Shown piece by piece: positions 1-6,467 of a stretch of DNA of 7,666 bases. The notes under the pieces were generated by a model. The model was not told the origin of the DNA. It worked only from the letters and a program-made list of their open reading frames with translations, and made no database searches. Every line of letters begins with the position of its first letter. The stretch's first letter is position 1. The stretch comes from Desulfobacterales bacterium (lineage in GTDB: Bacteria > Desulfobacterota > Desulfobacteria > Desulfobacterales > JAUWMJ01). A program made the position numbers and the translations under genes. The stretch covers positions 1 to 7,666 of the forward strand of contig JAUWMJ010000131.1 of assembly GCA_030613225.1 (NCBI GenBank), read 5' to 3'.

Positions 1-2
1 TA

Positions 3-257
3 CCTGTTACGGACGCACCCTGTTTAAACTGCGGCGAATGTGTACTCAAATGTCCGTCTCGTATTATGCCGAATATAATCAGCCGCATGGCAGAGTTCGG
101 GCTGTTTGAAAAGACCATAAAGTATGGCATAGACTCCTGTCGTGAGTGCGGGCTGTGCACATATTTCTGTACGGCAAGGCGACCGGTATTACAGTACATT
201 CTTCTGGCTAAAAATGAACTCGCTGCTCAGCAGAAGAGTAATGATACTGGTAATTAG
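3..257 (+). CDS. rnfC: RnfC, C-terminal fragment (5' end outside window)
   Basis: This is the last 84 codons of the RnfC subunit, the peripheral cytoplasmic NADH/FMN-binding and iron-sulfur subunit of the Rnf complex. The visible part holds the two typical C-terminal [4Fe-4S] motifs, CLNCGECVLKCP and CRECGLCTYFC, about 40 residues apart. It then runs into the familiar RRPVLQYILLAK tail and stops at TAG 255-257. The reading frame is open to the window edge, so the start and the N-terminal flavin/NADH domain lie upstream. The second motif ends CT rather than the more common CP, a minor variation. The identification is supported by rnfD, rnfG, rnfE, rnfA and rnfB downstream in the standard order. 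An ATG at 66 is internal to the first cluster region and is not a real start. Confidence 0.93.
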   Translation, partial: PVTDAPCLNCGECVLKCPSRIMPNIISRMAEFGLFEKTIKYGIDSCRECGLCTYFCTARRPVLQYILLAKNELAAQQKSNDTGN

Positions 258-262
258 TCAGA

Positions 263-395
263 TTCACAGTTCACAGTTCACGGTTGGGAGTAGCCTGAGT
301 GACATGATGAGCTCAGATAACTCATAGTTTATCAGTTTAACAGCAATCAACTCATCTGTTTAACTCTGAACCGTGAACCCCGGAACTTTGAACCC
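263..395. repeat. Inverted-flank repeat insert between rnfC and rnfD
   Basis: The 160-base rnfC-rnfD gap is filled by short repeats. The left side has three 7-base units, ttcacag, ttcacag and ttcacgg (263-283). The right side carries the opposite orientation: GTTCACGGTT at 276-285 is matched by AACCGTGAAC at 369-378, and more gaac-type units run to about 395. Between them is AT-rich sequence with imperfect copies of aactcat...gtttaac. The 15-mer CTCTGAACCGTGAAC (364-378) recurs exactly at 7503-7517, so this belongs to a dispersed family. No convincing coding sequence is present; the open frames crossing it are translated repeats. It could fold in the transcript and alter rnfC/rnfD coupling, but that is inference. 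Confidence 0.7.
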
Positions 396-417
396 AGTTA
401 CGAAGAGGTAAACATAG

Positions 418-1407
418 ATGGCAAGTCAGATAAAAAAACCCTTTATCAGCGAACCTGTTCTGACTGTTTCCACTGCTCCGCACTGGCATTGCGGCCGAAG
501 TGTTTCAGGTTTAATGCTCGAAACCATCCTGGCACTTTTACCTGTGACACTTTTAGCAATCATGCAATTCGGTATTGAAGCCGCCAGGGTCGTGGCTCTT
601 TCATGTGTCGTAGCAGTTGTAACAGAGGCCATATGTCTGAAAATCACAGGCAGGGATATAAGCATAGATGACTACAGCTCTCTGCTTACAGGGCTTTTGT
701 TCGCCTTTCTTTTGCCTGCATCCGCTCCATGGTGGCTGGTGATTGTCGGAAGCAGCCTCAGCATAATTTTAGGCAGGATTCTTTTTGGCGGACCTGGCGC
801 CAGCCCCCTGTGTGCTCCCCTTGTTGCCTGGGCTGTATGTAGAATTTCGTGGAAATATCTCATGGATATGGATTTATCCATGCTCAACACGGAATATTTA
901 TATCCTTTAAGTCAGCTCAAGCTTTATGGCCCGGAGGCCGTTTCCGGATTTAATTACCTGGATCTTTTTTTAGGGAAGCAGGTTGGCGGTTTGGGTGCCG
1001 TACAAGTGCCCGGCGTTCTCCTGGGAGGTATATATTTAATAGTACGAAAACACATCCGTCCTCACATTCCATTGGCCTTTCTCACAGGAGTCTTTATAAC
1101 AGCCTCGATCTATTTTTTTATAGACGACACAAGATATGCAAACCCATTTTTTCATCTTATTACCGGAAGTGTGATTTTCGGGGCCTTTTTCCTGGCTACC
1201 GATTCCGCTTCCTCGCCGGTTGGACATATACCGATGATCCTTTTTGGACTGACAGGTGGGATTCTGGTGGTCATAATTCGAATATACAGTGTTTATCCTG
1301 ATGGAGTCCCCTTTGCCATATTACTTGCAAACCTTTTAACGCCGATTTTCGATAAAATGCGCCCTAAACCGTTTAACCCGAATGTTTCATTAAAAAATTC
1401 GGGTTAA
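418..1407 (+). CDS. rnfD: RnfD, membrane subunit of the Rnf complex
   Basis: This 329-residue polytopic membrane protein belongs to the RnfD/NqrB family, the core ion-translocating, flavin-carrying subunit. Recognisable family features are the APHWHCGRSVS N-terminal stretch (20-30), DDYSSLLTGLL...LP (84-100), ATDSASSP (260-267) and YPDGVPFAILLANLLTPIFD near the end, plus many hydrophobic helices. The start has a GAGG ribosome site (405-408) 9 bases upstream. Two things are odd. The flavinylation motif expected as S/T-G-A-T reads SGFN (176-179) with no threonine, and the loop after it is short and runs straight into YLDLFLG. The usual FNPA-like motif after the glycine-rich segment reads GGPGASPLCAP (124-134). 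It is a full-length RnfD by context, probably a divergent subtype. Confidence 0.93.
   Translation: MASQIKKPFISEPVLTVSTAPHWHCGRSVSGLMLETILALLPVTLLAIMQFGIEAARVVALSCVVAVVTEAICLKITGRDISIDDYSSLLTGLLFAFLLPASAPWWLVIVGSSLSIILGRILFGGPGASPLCAPLVAWAVCRISWKYLMDMDLSMLNTEYLYPLSQLKLYGPEAVSGFNYLDLFLGKQVGGLGAVQVPGVLLGGIYLIVRKHIRPHIPLAFLTGVFITASIYFFIDDTRYANPFFHLITGSVIFGAFFLATDSASSPVGHIPMILFGLTGGILVVIIRIYSVYPDGVPFAILLANLLTPIFDKMRPKPFNPNVSLKNSG
1373..1407 (+). other. Perfect 11-bp hairpin at the rnfD stop codon
   Basis: TTAACCCGAAT (1373-1383) is perfectly complementary to ATTCGGGTTAA (1397-1407), with a 13-base A/T-rich loop. The 3' arm includes the rnfD stop codon. There is no T-run after it, so it is not a standard terminator. 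It sits 16 bases before the rnfG start, which has only a weak ribosome site. A role in mRNA stability or in coupling rnfD and rnfG translation is possible but inferred. Confidence 0.5.
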
Positions 1408-1423
1408 GACAAAGTGACGAGTC

Positions 1424-2014
1424 ATGCGTGAAATTATCAAAATGATATTAGTCCTGTCCGCGATTTGTCTAGTAGCAGGACTCCTTCTGGGCACCGTTAA
1501 ACAGGCTACCCTCAGCCGTATTGAAGAGCAGGTGCTTATCTGTGTTCAGGGGCCGGCTCTTAAAAAAGTTTTAAAGGATTTTGATAATAATCCTATCGCC
1601 GAGAGGAAAAAATTCAAAGTCGGCAAAACAGATACTCAGGTCACTGTCTTTCCTGCTATAAGCAAAGGTTATCTTGCAGGAGTCGCCATAGAAGGATTCG
1701 GAAAAGGATATGGCGGCGACATCGGCGTTATGGTGGGCTTTGATTTAAAAAAGGATGAATTAACCGGTATCGGCGTTACCACTATGAAAGAGACACCCGG
1801 CATCGGCACATACATTAGTAAAGACGATTTTACAGAACAATTTTTCGAGCATCAGTTGAACGAACTGGCACTTAAATCGCAAAATGGGGATATAGATGCT
1901 GTTTCCGGGGCTACATTTTCATCAAAGGGAGCGGTTGATGCCGTGCAAAAATCCGTAAATATTTATACAGCCATAAAGCCCGAAATTTTAAGGTCATGGA
2001 AACATATGGAGTAA
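1424..2014 (+). CDS. rnfG: RnfG, FMN-binding periplasmic-side subunit
   Basis: This 196-residue protein has one N-terminal transmembrane anchor (about residues 7-25) followed by an exported FMN-binding domain. RnfG carries a covalently bound FMN and passes electrons at the outer face of the Rnf complex. The covalent attachment motif is intact: DAVSGATFSS with Thr164 as the expected acceptor. The family signature ETPGIGT is at 123-129, after a glycine-rich stretch (GFGKGYGGDIGVMVGF). Length is normal for the family. It starts 16 bases after rnfD, and the ribosome site is weak (gtgacga), suggesting coupling to rnfD translation. The intact motif here contrasts with the altered one in RnfD. Confidence 0.95.
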   Translation: MREIIKMILVLSAICLVAGLLLGTVKQATLSRIEEQVLICVQGPALKKVLKDFDNNPIAERKKFKVGKTDTQVTVFPAISKGYLAGVAIEGFGKGYGGDIGVMVGFDLKKDELTGIGVTTMKETPGIGTYISKDDFTEQFFEHQLNELALKSQNGDIDAVSGATFSSKGAVDAVQKSVNIYTAIKPEILRSWKHME

Positions 2015-2025
2015 GGAAAATCAAA

Positions 2026-2631
2026 ATGAAGCGCATATGGAAGGAATTTTCAAAGGGACTTTGGCTGGAACTGCCGCCGTTTCGGTTGCTTCTTGGACTG
2101 TGTCCTGTCCTTGCAGTGACCAAGACGGCATATAATGGTTTTGGTATGGGCTGCGCTGTAATATTCGTGCTGACTTTGTCGAATTTGATCATTTCACTGG
2201 TTCGTAAGATCATTCCCCCTAAAGTTCGTATTGTGTGCTTTATTGTTATTACAGCCTCCCTTGTGGTTACGGTGGAGCTGCTCATGCAGGCTTTCACCTA
2301 TCCTCTATACCAGGAGCTCGGGATCTTTGTGCCCCTTATTGTTGTAAACTGTCTTATTTTAGGCCGGGCAGAGGCATTTGCTTCAAGAAATCCGGTTCAC
2401 TTGTCTGTTGCCGATGCTCTGGGGATGGGATTTGGCTTTACTCTGTCACTGACGTTTCTGGGTGGTGTCCGGGAAATCTTTGGCTACGGAACTTTTTTCG
2501 GCAGGCCCTTTATGTGGGCGGAATTTAAACCCTTCACATTTATGGTAGAAGCCCCTGGAGCATTTATTTGTTTAGCAATGTGTCTTGCAGCCATGAATTT
2601 TATTACCACATGGCAAAGTAAAAGGTTTTAG
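2026..2631 (+). CDS. rnfE: RnfE, membrane subunit
   Basis: This is a 201-residue integral membrane subunit of the RnfE/NqrD family, which pairs with RnfA to form the membrane core. The start at 2026 is chosen over an ATG at 1996 because TAAGGA (2012-2017) lies 8 bases upstream, the earlier start would overlap rnfG by 19 bases, and MKRIWKEFSKGLWLELPP is the usual family N-terminus. Conserved features are LGLCPVLAVT with Cys26, and VVNCLILGRAEAFASRNP with Cys109. By homology with solved Rnf/Nqr structures, these two cysteines help hold an intramembrane iron-sulfur cluster shared with RnfA. DALGMGFGFTLSL and GGVREIFGYGTFFG follow. Length is typical. Confidence 0.95.
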   Translation: MKRIWKEFSKGLWLELPPFRLLLGLCPVLAVTKTAYNGFGMGCAVIFVLTLSNLIISLVRKIIPPKVRIVCFIVITASLVVTVELLMQAFTYPLYQELGIFVPLIVVNCLILGRAEAFASRNPVHLSVADALGMGFGFTLSLTFLGGVREIFGYGTFFGRPFMWAEFKPFTFMVEAPGAFICLAMCLAAMNFITTWQSKRF

Positions 2632-2633
2632 CT

Positions 2634-3209
2634 ATGACAGATTATTTCATGCTTATTATTGCAGCAATTTTTATAAATAATATTGTTTTAGCCCAATACC
2701 TGGGAAATTGCCCTTTTTTAGGCACTTCAAAGTCAATTGATGTAGCAGTCGGTATGGGAGCAGCAGTAGTATTTGTTTCAGTGATGGCTGCTGCCATTAC
2801 CTGGCCGATACAAAGATATATCCTTGAACCCTGGGGGCTTGTCTTTTCGCAGACCATTGTATTTATAATGGTTATTGCTGCTTTAGTGCAGTTTGTAGAA
2901 ATGTTTTTGAAAAAGTCTATTCCACCTTTATACGAAGCTCTGGGCATTTTCCTGCCGCTTATAACCACGAATTGTGCGGTATTGGGTATTGCGATTATTT
3001 GTCAGCGAAAGGAATACACCTTTTTGGAATCCATGGTGTTTGCACTGGCATCAGGGGCAGGCTTTATGCTTGCGCTGGTAATCCTTTCATTGATTCGTGA
3101 GCGCTTAGAAATTACGCGTATCCCGGACGCATTCAAGGGAACGCCCATTGCTCTTGTAATAGCCGGATTAATGTCCCTAGTCTTTTTTGCGTTTCAGGGA
3201 ATGATTTAA
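2634..3209 (+). CDS. rnfA: RnfA, membrane subunit
   Basis: This is a 191-residue integral membrane subunit of the RnfA/NqrE family. It starts 2 bases after rnfE, indicating tight translational coupling. Signature segments are NNIVLAQYLGNCPFLGTSKS (Cys26) and LITTNCAVLGIAI (Cys114), the counterparts of the two RnfE cysteines expected to bind the shared intramembrane iron-sulfur cluster. VFALASGAGFMLALVILSLIRERLE lies in the second half, as in the family. Length and hydrophobic profile are normal. After its stop the compact operon is interrupted by a 283-base repeat-rich gap before rnfB. Confidence 0.96.
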   Translation: MTDYFMLIIAAIFINNIVLAQYLGNCPFLGTSKSIDVAVGMGAAVVFVSVMAAAITWPIQRYILEPWGLVFSQTIVFIMVIAALVQFVEMFLKKSIPPLYEALGIFLPLITTNCAVLGIAIICQRKEYTFLESMVFALASGAGFMLALVILSLIRERLEITRIPDAFKGTPIALVIAGLMSLVFFAFQGMI

Positions 3210-3418
3210 AGTGACTAAAGTGTCTAAAGTGAACTAAAGTGACTAAAGTTAAGGAATTCTGTCTATTTTATAAAAAAGATGGCTTGCCGGGGCGTAGCCA
3301 ATCAGGCTTCACCTTTGGTTACGCCGCGACAAGAGGCGAAGATGGCTTGCCGGGGCGTAGCCAAAGGCGAAGCCTGGAGCAGAGCGACACCACAACTTTA
3401 GGCATTTTAGGCACTCTT
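3208..3418. repeat. Nested repeat insert between rnfA and rnfB
   Basis: The gap has a two-layer structure. On the outside left are four tandem units of about 9 bases (aaagtgact, aaagtgtct, aaagtgaact, aaagtgact; 3208-3244) plus a partial unit. On the right, 3394-3418 is an imperfect reverse complement of the same family, ending aaagtt-inward on both sides. Inside lies a 26-base exact direct repeat containing GATGGCTTGCCGGGGCGTAG (3276-3301 and 3339-3364). The sequence between the copies, about 3304-3332, is an imperfect inverted copy of 3346-3375, so this part can form a GC-rich stem-loop. GC content is well above its surroundings. No believable gene is seen: an 85-codon frame across it only translates the repeats. 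Confidence 0.75.
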
Positions 3419-3435
3419 TATTACTCAGGCAAAGC

Positions 3436-3458
3436 AACCACGCACAAAGTACGTGGTT
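3436..3458 (+). other. Hairpin in the rnfB leader
   Basis: AACCACG (3436-3442) pairs with CGTGGTT (3452-3458) around a 9-base loop, followed by TTAAAAAA. The T-run is too short for a confident intrinsic terminator. It lies 34 bases before the rnfB start, so it might weaken read-through from rnfA or protect an rnfB-specific mRNA end. Both roles are inferred. Confidence 0.35.
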
Positions 3459-3492
3459 TTAAAAAATTGAATCAAAAAATTATGGTGACCTT

Positions 3493-5598
3493 ATGATAAC
3501 CTCGTCAGCACTTTTGCTTTTAGGCTTGGGGTTTTCTGCGGCAGTGATCTTATCAGTTGCTTCAAGGCTTCTATATGTAAAAGAAGATCCACGCATACGG
3601 GACGTTGAAATGGCTTTGCCCGGTGCAAATTGCGGTGGATGCGGACTTCCCGGCTGTACTGCGGCTGCCAAGGCAATTGTTGAAGGTAAAGCTCCGGCAG
3701 ACGTGTGCATTGCAGGGGGAATGGATACAAACCGGATGGTTGCTGAGGTAATGGGCCTGAAGGTGGAGTATAAGGAACCTCAGATTGCTATGGTTAGGTG
3801 TATTGGAGGAAACCGAGCCGACCAGCTTTACATTTATGAAGGTGCTCAAGACTGCAGGGCACAAGCACGGCTCTATGAAGGTAGCAAACAATGCACCTTT
3901 GGATGTTTAGGCCTTAGCTCATGTGTCAAAGTATGCCCATTTGAAGCCATTCACATGGGACCGGACAACCTGCCGGTAGTGAATCCAAACAGATGCAAGG
4001 GATGCGGGCGTTGTGCAGATGTCTGTCCCCGCGGTGTAATCTCTATTGTTTCAATGACCGCAAGGCTGCTTCATTTTAATGAAGAGAGCGACTGCCTGGC
4101 ACCGTGTGTACAGAGATGTCCTGCTCAAATCAATGTTCCCCTTTATATCCGCAAGATTCGAGAAGGAGATTTGGCAGGAGCATTATTAACCATCAAAGAA
4201 CGCAACCCCTTCCCTCTTGCATGCGGCAGGGTTTGCCTCCATCTTTGTGAAAATATTTGTCGCAGAAATATTGCGGATACCGGCGTAGCCATTAACCGGC
4301 TGCAACGTTACCTGGGGGAATGGGAGATGAATTCCGGGACTCGCATACCAATAACCTGCGCACCGGATACCGGCCACAAAATTGCAGTTGTGGGCGGAGG
4401 ACCGGCTGGATTGTCCTGTGCATATTTTTTAAGAAGGCTCGGGCATCATCCTGTCATTTTCGAAGCAATGCCGAAACTGGGGGGAATGTTAAGATATGGA
4501 ATTCCGGAATACCGGATGCCGAATGATATTCTTGATTGGGAAATCGAAGGGATTTTAAAGCTGGGTATAGAAACTAAGATGGGTGTAAAGTTTGGAAAGG
4601 ATTTCGACTTAAAAAGCCTGGAAGATGAAGGGTTTGAAGCCGTCTTCCTTGGAATCGGTGCATGGACGGTGCCGCCCCTTGGAATTCCAGGAGAAGAGGC
4701 AAACGGAGTAATAGGTAGTGTGGATTTTTTAACATCCGTGGGAATAAAGATCAAAACACTTGCCGGCCGGCGGGTAGTCATCATAGGTGAAAGCAATACA
4801 GCCATGGATTGTTCCAGGAGTTCAATTCGCCTTGGTGCAAAATCCGTGACAGTCATATGCCCCTGCATCAAAAAAGATATGTCGGCAAATAAAAGAGATG
4901 TGGACAGGGCTATGGAAGAGGGAGCCCAGTTCCTCTTTTTAACGGAACATACCAGGGTGATTTCCGATGAAAGCGGCAGTGTCACGCATACAGAGTATAT
5001 CCGGATGGAACTGGAGGAGACAGGCAAACCAGGCAAGAGCAAGGTTGTGTCTATACCTAACTCAGAGACTCTCATAGATGCAGACATGGTTATTGCGGCC
5101 ATAGATCGTAAGCCTGATCTTTCCTGTCTGCATGACAGGGAAGATCGGGTTATATTTGAAATAACTAAAGAAAATAATCTTGCAGCAGACAGGGATACTT
5201 TGCAGACATCTGTAAAAAATGTTTTTGCAGCAGGGGATCTTCACACAGGACGCGCATGGGTGGTCATGGCTGTTGGCGGAGGACGTCGCGCTGCCCGGTC
5301 AATACATTATTATTTGACCCAGGACAGTATTCCTGTACCGGAAAATCTGCAAAGCAAAATTATTCCTGAAAGCATCCTTAAAGATGTAAAAGTCACTGAT
5401 AACATTCCGAGAGTCCAGATTAGCGAAGTCCCGGTAGAGATGCGCATACAATCTTTCACTGAGGAGGTAAAGGGGTCTATTTCAGGTGAGAAAGCCAAAC
5501 TGGAAGCCTGCCGCTGCCTGTACTGCGGACTGGTTTGTTACGATATAGAGAAAGAATTGGTAAAACCTATTTATGCAGGCTTCAGAAACAGTAGATAA
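3493..5598 (+). CDS. rnfB: RnfB fused to a GltD/NfnB-like FAD-NAD(P) oxidoreductase
   Basis: This 701-residue protein is a fusion. Residues 1-190 form a complete RnfB, the ferredoxin-facing iron-sulfur subunit. They include a hydrophobic anchor (about 4-24), a four-Cys cluster domain (C47, C50, C55, C72), further Cys in the GSKQCTFGCLG and CVKVCPF segments, and a classic [4Fe-4S] motif CKGCGRCADVCP (168-179). Residues about 195-280 match the iron-sulfur N-domain of GltD/NfnB/DsrL-type flavoproteins (C201, C205, C209; CGRVCLHLCENICRR with C244, C248, C252, C256). Then come an FAD Rossmann motif (VVGGGPAG, 299-306), a second nucleotide-binding motif (IIGESNTAMDC, 430-440) and the FAD-binding AAGD...VVMAVGGGRRAA segment (579-601). 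The tail has four clustered Cys (673, 675, 678, 682). Ordinary RnfB proteins lack the flavoprotein part. The frame is uninterrupted, so the fusion is not a sequencing join visible here. The ribosome site (GGTGA, 3484-3488) is weak and close. Confidence 0.92.
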   Translation: MITSSALLLLGLGFSAAVILSVASRLLYVKEDPRIRDVEMALPGANCGGCGLPGCTAAAKAIVEGKAPADVCIAGGMDTNRMVAEVMGLKVEYKEPQIAMVRCIGGNRADQLYIYEGAQDCRAQARLYEGSKQCTFGCLGLSSCVKVCPFEAIHMGPDNLPVVNPNRCKGCGRCADVCPRGVISIVSMTARLLHFNEESDCLAPCVQRCPAQINVPLYIRKIREGDLAGALLTIKERNPFPLACGRVCLHLCENICRRNIADTGVAINRLQRYLGEWEMNSGTRIPITCAPDTGHKIAVVGGGPAGLSCAYFLRRLGHHPVIFEAMPKLGGMLRYGIPEYRMPNDILDWEIEGILKLGIETKMGVKFGKDFDLKSLEDEGFEAVFLGIGAWTVPPLGIPGEEANGVIGSVDFLTSVGIKIKTLAGRRVVIIGESNTAMDCSRSSIRLGAKSVTVICPCIKKDMSANKRDVDRAMEEGAQFLFLTEHTRVISDESGSVTHTEYIRMELEETGKPGKSKVVSIPNSETLIDADMVIAAIDRKPDLSCLHDREDRVIFEITKENNLAADRDTLQTSVKNVFAAGDLHTGRAWVVMAVGGGRRAARSIHYYLTQDSIPVPENLQSKIIPESILKDVKVTDNIPRVQISEVPVEMRIQSFTEEVKGSISGEKAKLEACRCLYCGLVCYDIEKELVKPIYAGFRNSR

Positions 5599-5628
5599 GG
5601 CACAAAGTCACCCGTCTTCGCCTTATCT
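5593..5628. terminator. Possible bidirectional terminator between convergent genes
   Basis: AGATAAGGC (5593-5601) is a perfect inverted repeat of GCCTTATCT (5620-5628), with an 18-base loop. It overlaps the rnfB stop codon and reaches the first base of the opposing gene's stop codon. The position between convergent genes fits a shared terminator. The stem is short, the loop large, and neither side has a strong T-run, so support is modest. Confidence 0.4.
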
Positions 5629-6437
5629 TAATCATCGCAGAACGGGCATACACCTTTTTTTTTCATTATCGCTTTGCCCTTGTCAGACAACATAAAATCT
5701 ATAAATCCCTTTGCATGCCCGGCAGGTTTTCCCATGGTAACAAAGGTAAATGACTGGTAATAAGGATATTTTTTATCTTTGGCCGAAAGGCCATTAATTT
5801 TAAGCGTCTTTATTCCCTTTTGTTTTAATGCCGCACCCTGGGAGATAAAGGATATCGCATACGGAAAATGTTTAACCGCCTCAATTGCAAAGGTTGATCT
5901 GTATGTCATAAAGTCATAGGTTATCTTTTTTCTTTTCATTACTTTACTGGAAAAATTATTATATGCTGCAGTGGATTTTCCGGGAACAATAATTGTGACG
6001 GGATGATCCGGCCCTCCGATTTCTTTCCAGTTGGAAATATGCCGGCTGAATATTTTTTGAAGCTGTCTTTCGGATATATTATCGATATTAATTTTTGAAT
6101 TTACAATAATCGCCAGGGGATCTTTGCAAAAAGGTGTCGCTACGCACCCTTTTTTCTTCTCTTTCTTAGATAATTTTCTGGCAGAACTGGCAATATCACA
6201 TTTTCCGTCAATAAGACGTTTAACAGATATATAAGATGAGACAATATATATATCCATCTCAATTCCTGCCTCTTTCTCAAATGCAGATATCATTTCTTCT
6301 CCGAATGCTTCACAAACCTGTGCCGAACAACTATACTTCAATCTTTCTTTAGCATCTGCTGTTGAATAAAACATCATTGAGCCGGAGATGAAAAGCGCAA
6401 TGACTACCATCGTAATTATAATTATTTTTCTTTTCAT
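5628..6437 (-). CDS. Exported PstS-like substrate-binding protein, cysteine-rich
   Basis: This 269-residue periplasmic protein resembles phosphate-type (PstS/PBP-like) solute-binding proteins. The start at 6437 is preferred over an ATG at 6518 because GGAGG (6446-6450) lies 8 bases upstream and a signal peptide follows directly: MKRK, a hydrophobic core, then TADA before Lys30 as a likely cleavage site. Family features are CDIASSARKLSKKE (80-93), DPLAIIVNS (106-114), LQKIFSRHISNWKEIGGPDHPVTII (126-150) and FIDFMLSDKGKAIMKKKG near the end. The usual SGT anion-binding segment is replaced by GKSTAAYNNF (153-162), so the ligand may not be phosphate. Seven cysteines occur in the mature chain (37, 42, 80, 98, 104, 264, 267), including a C-terminal CPFC. 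No pstCAB transporter genes are visible. The ligand is unknown. Confidence 0.82.
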   Translation of the reverse strand: MKRKIIIITMVVIALFISGSMMFYSTADAKERLKYSCSAQVCEAFGEEMISAFEKEAGIEMDIYIVSSYISVKRLIDGKCDIASSARKLSKKEKKKGCVATPFCKDPLAIIVNSKINIDNISERQLQKIFSRHISNWKEIGGPDHPVTIIVPGKSTAAYNNFSSKVMKRKKITYDFMTYRSTFAIEAVKHFPYAISFISQGAALKQKGIKTLKINGLSAKDKKYPYYQSFTFVTMGKPAGHAKGFIDFMLSDKGKAIMKKKGVCPFCDD

Positions 6438-6467
6438 ACTATTTTCCTCCAAAGTTTTTGCTTTTTT

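Noticed and set aside
142..327. 61-codon open frame overlapping rnfC.
   Set aside because: Out-of-frame shadow of the rnfC iron-sulfur region, continuing into repeats.
1996..2025. Upstream ATG giving rnfE ten more residues.
   Set aside because: It overlaps rnfG, lacks a ribosome site, and the extra residues do not match the RnfE N-terminus; ATG 2026 has a good ribosome site.
1911..2297. 128-codon minus-strand open frame across rnfG/rnfE.
   Set aside because: Antisense to two well-supported genes, with no ribosome site or recognisable motif.
3276..3364. Two 26-base exact direct repeats separated by 37 bases, which looks like a minimal CRISPR unit.
   Set aside because: Only two copies exist, the 'spacer' contains an imperfect inverted copy of the repeat region, and no cas genes are nearby. 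It fits a palindromic intergenic repeat better.
3239..3496. 85-codon open frame in the rnfA-rnfB gap.
   Set aside because: It translates the tandem and direct repeats (DGLPGRSQ appears twice), has no ribosome site and no protein-like character.
4446..5102. 218-codon minus-strand open frame inside rnfB.
   Set aside because: Antisense shadow of the oxidoreductase domain. The plus-strand frame has clear FAD and nucleotide-binding motifs, whereas this one has none.
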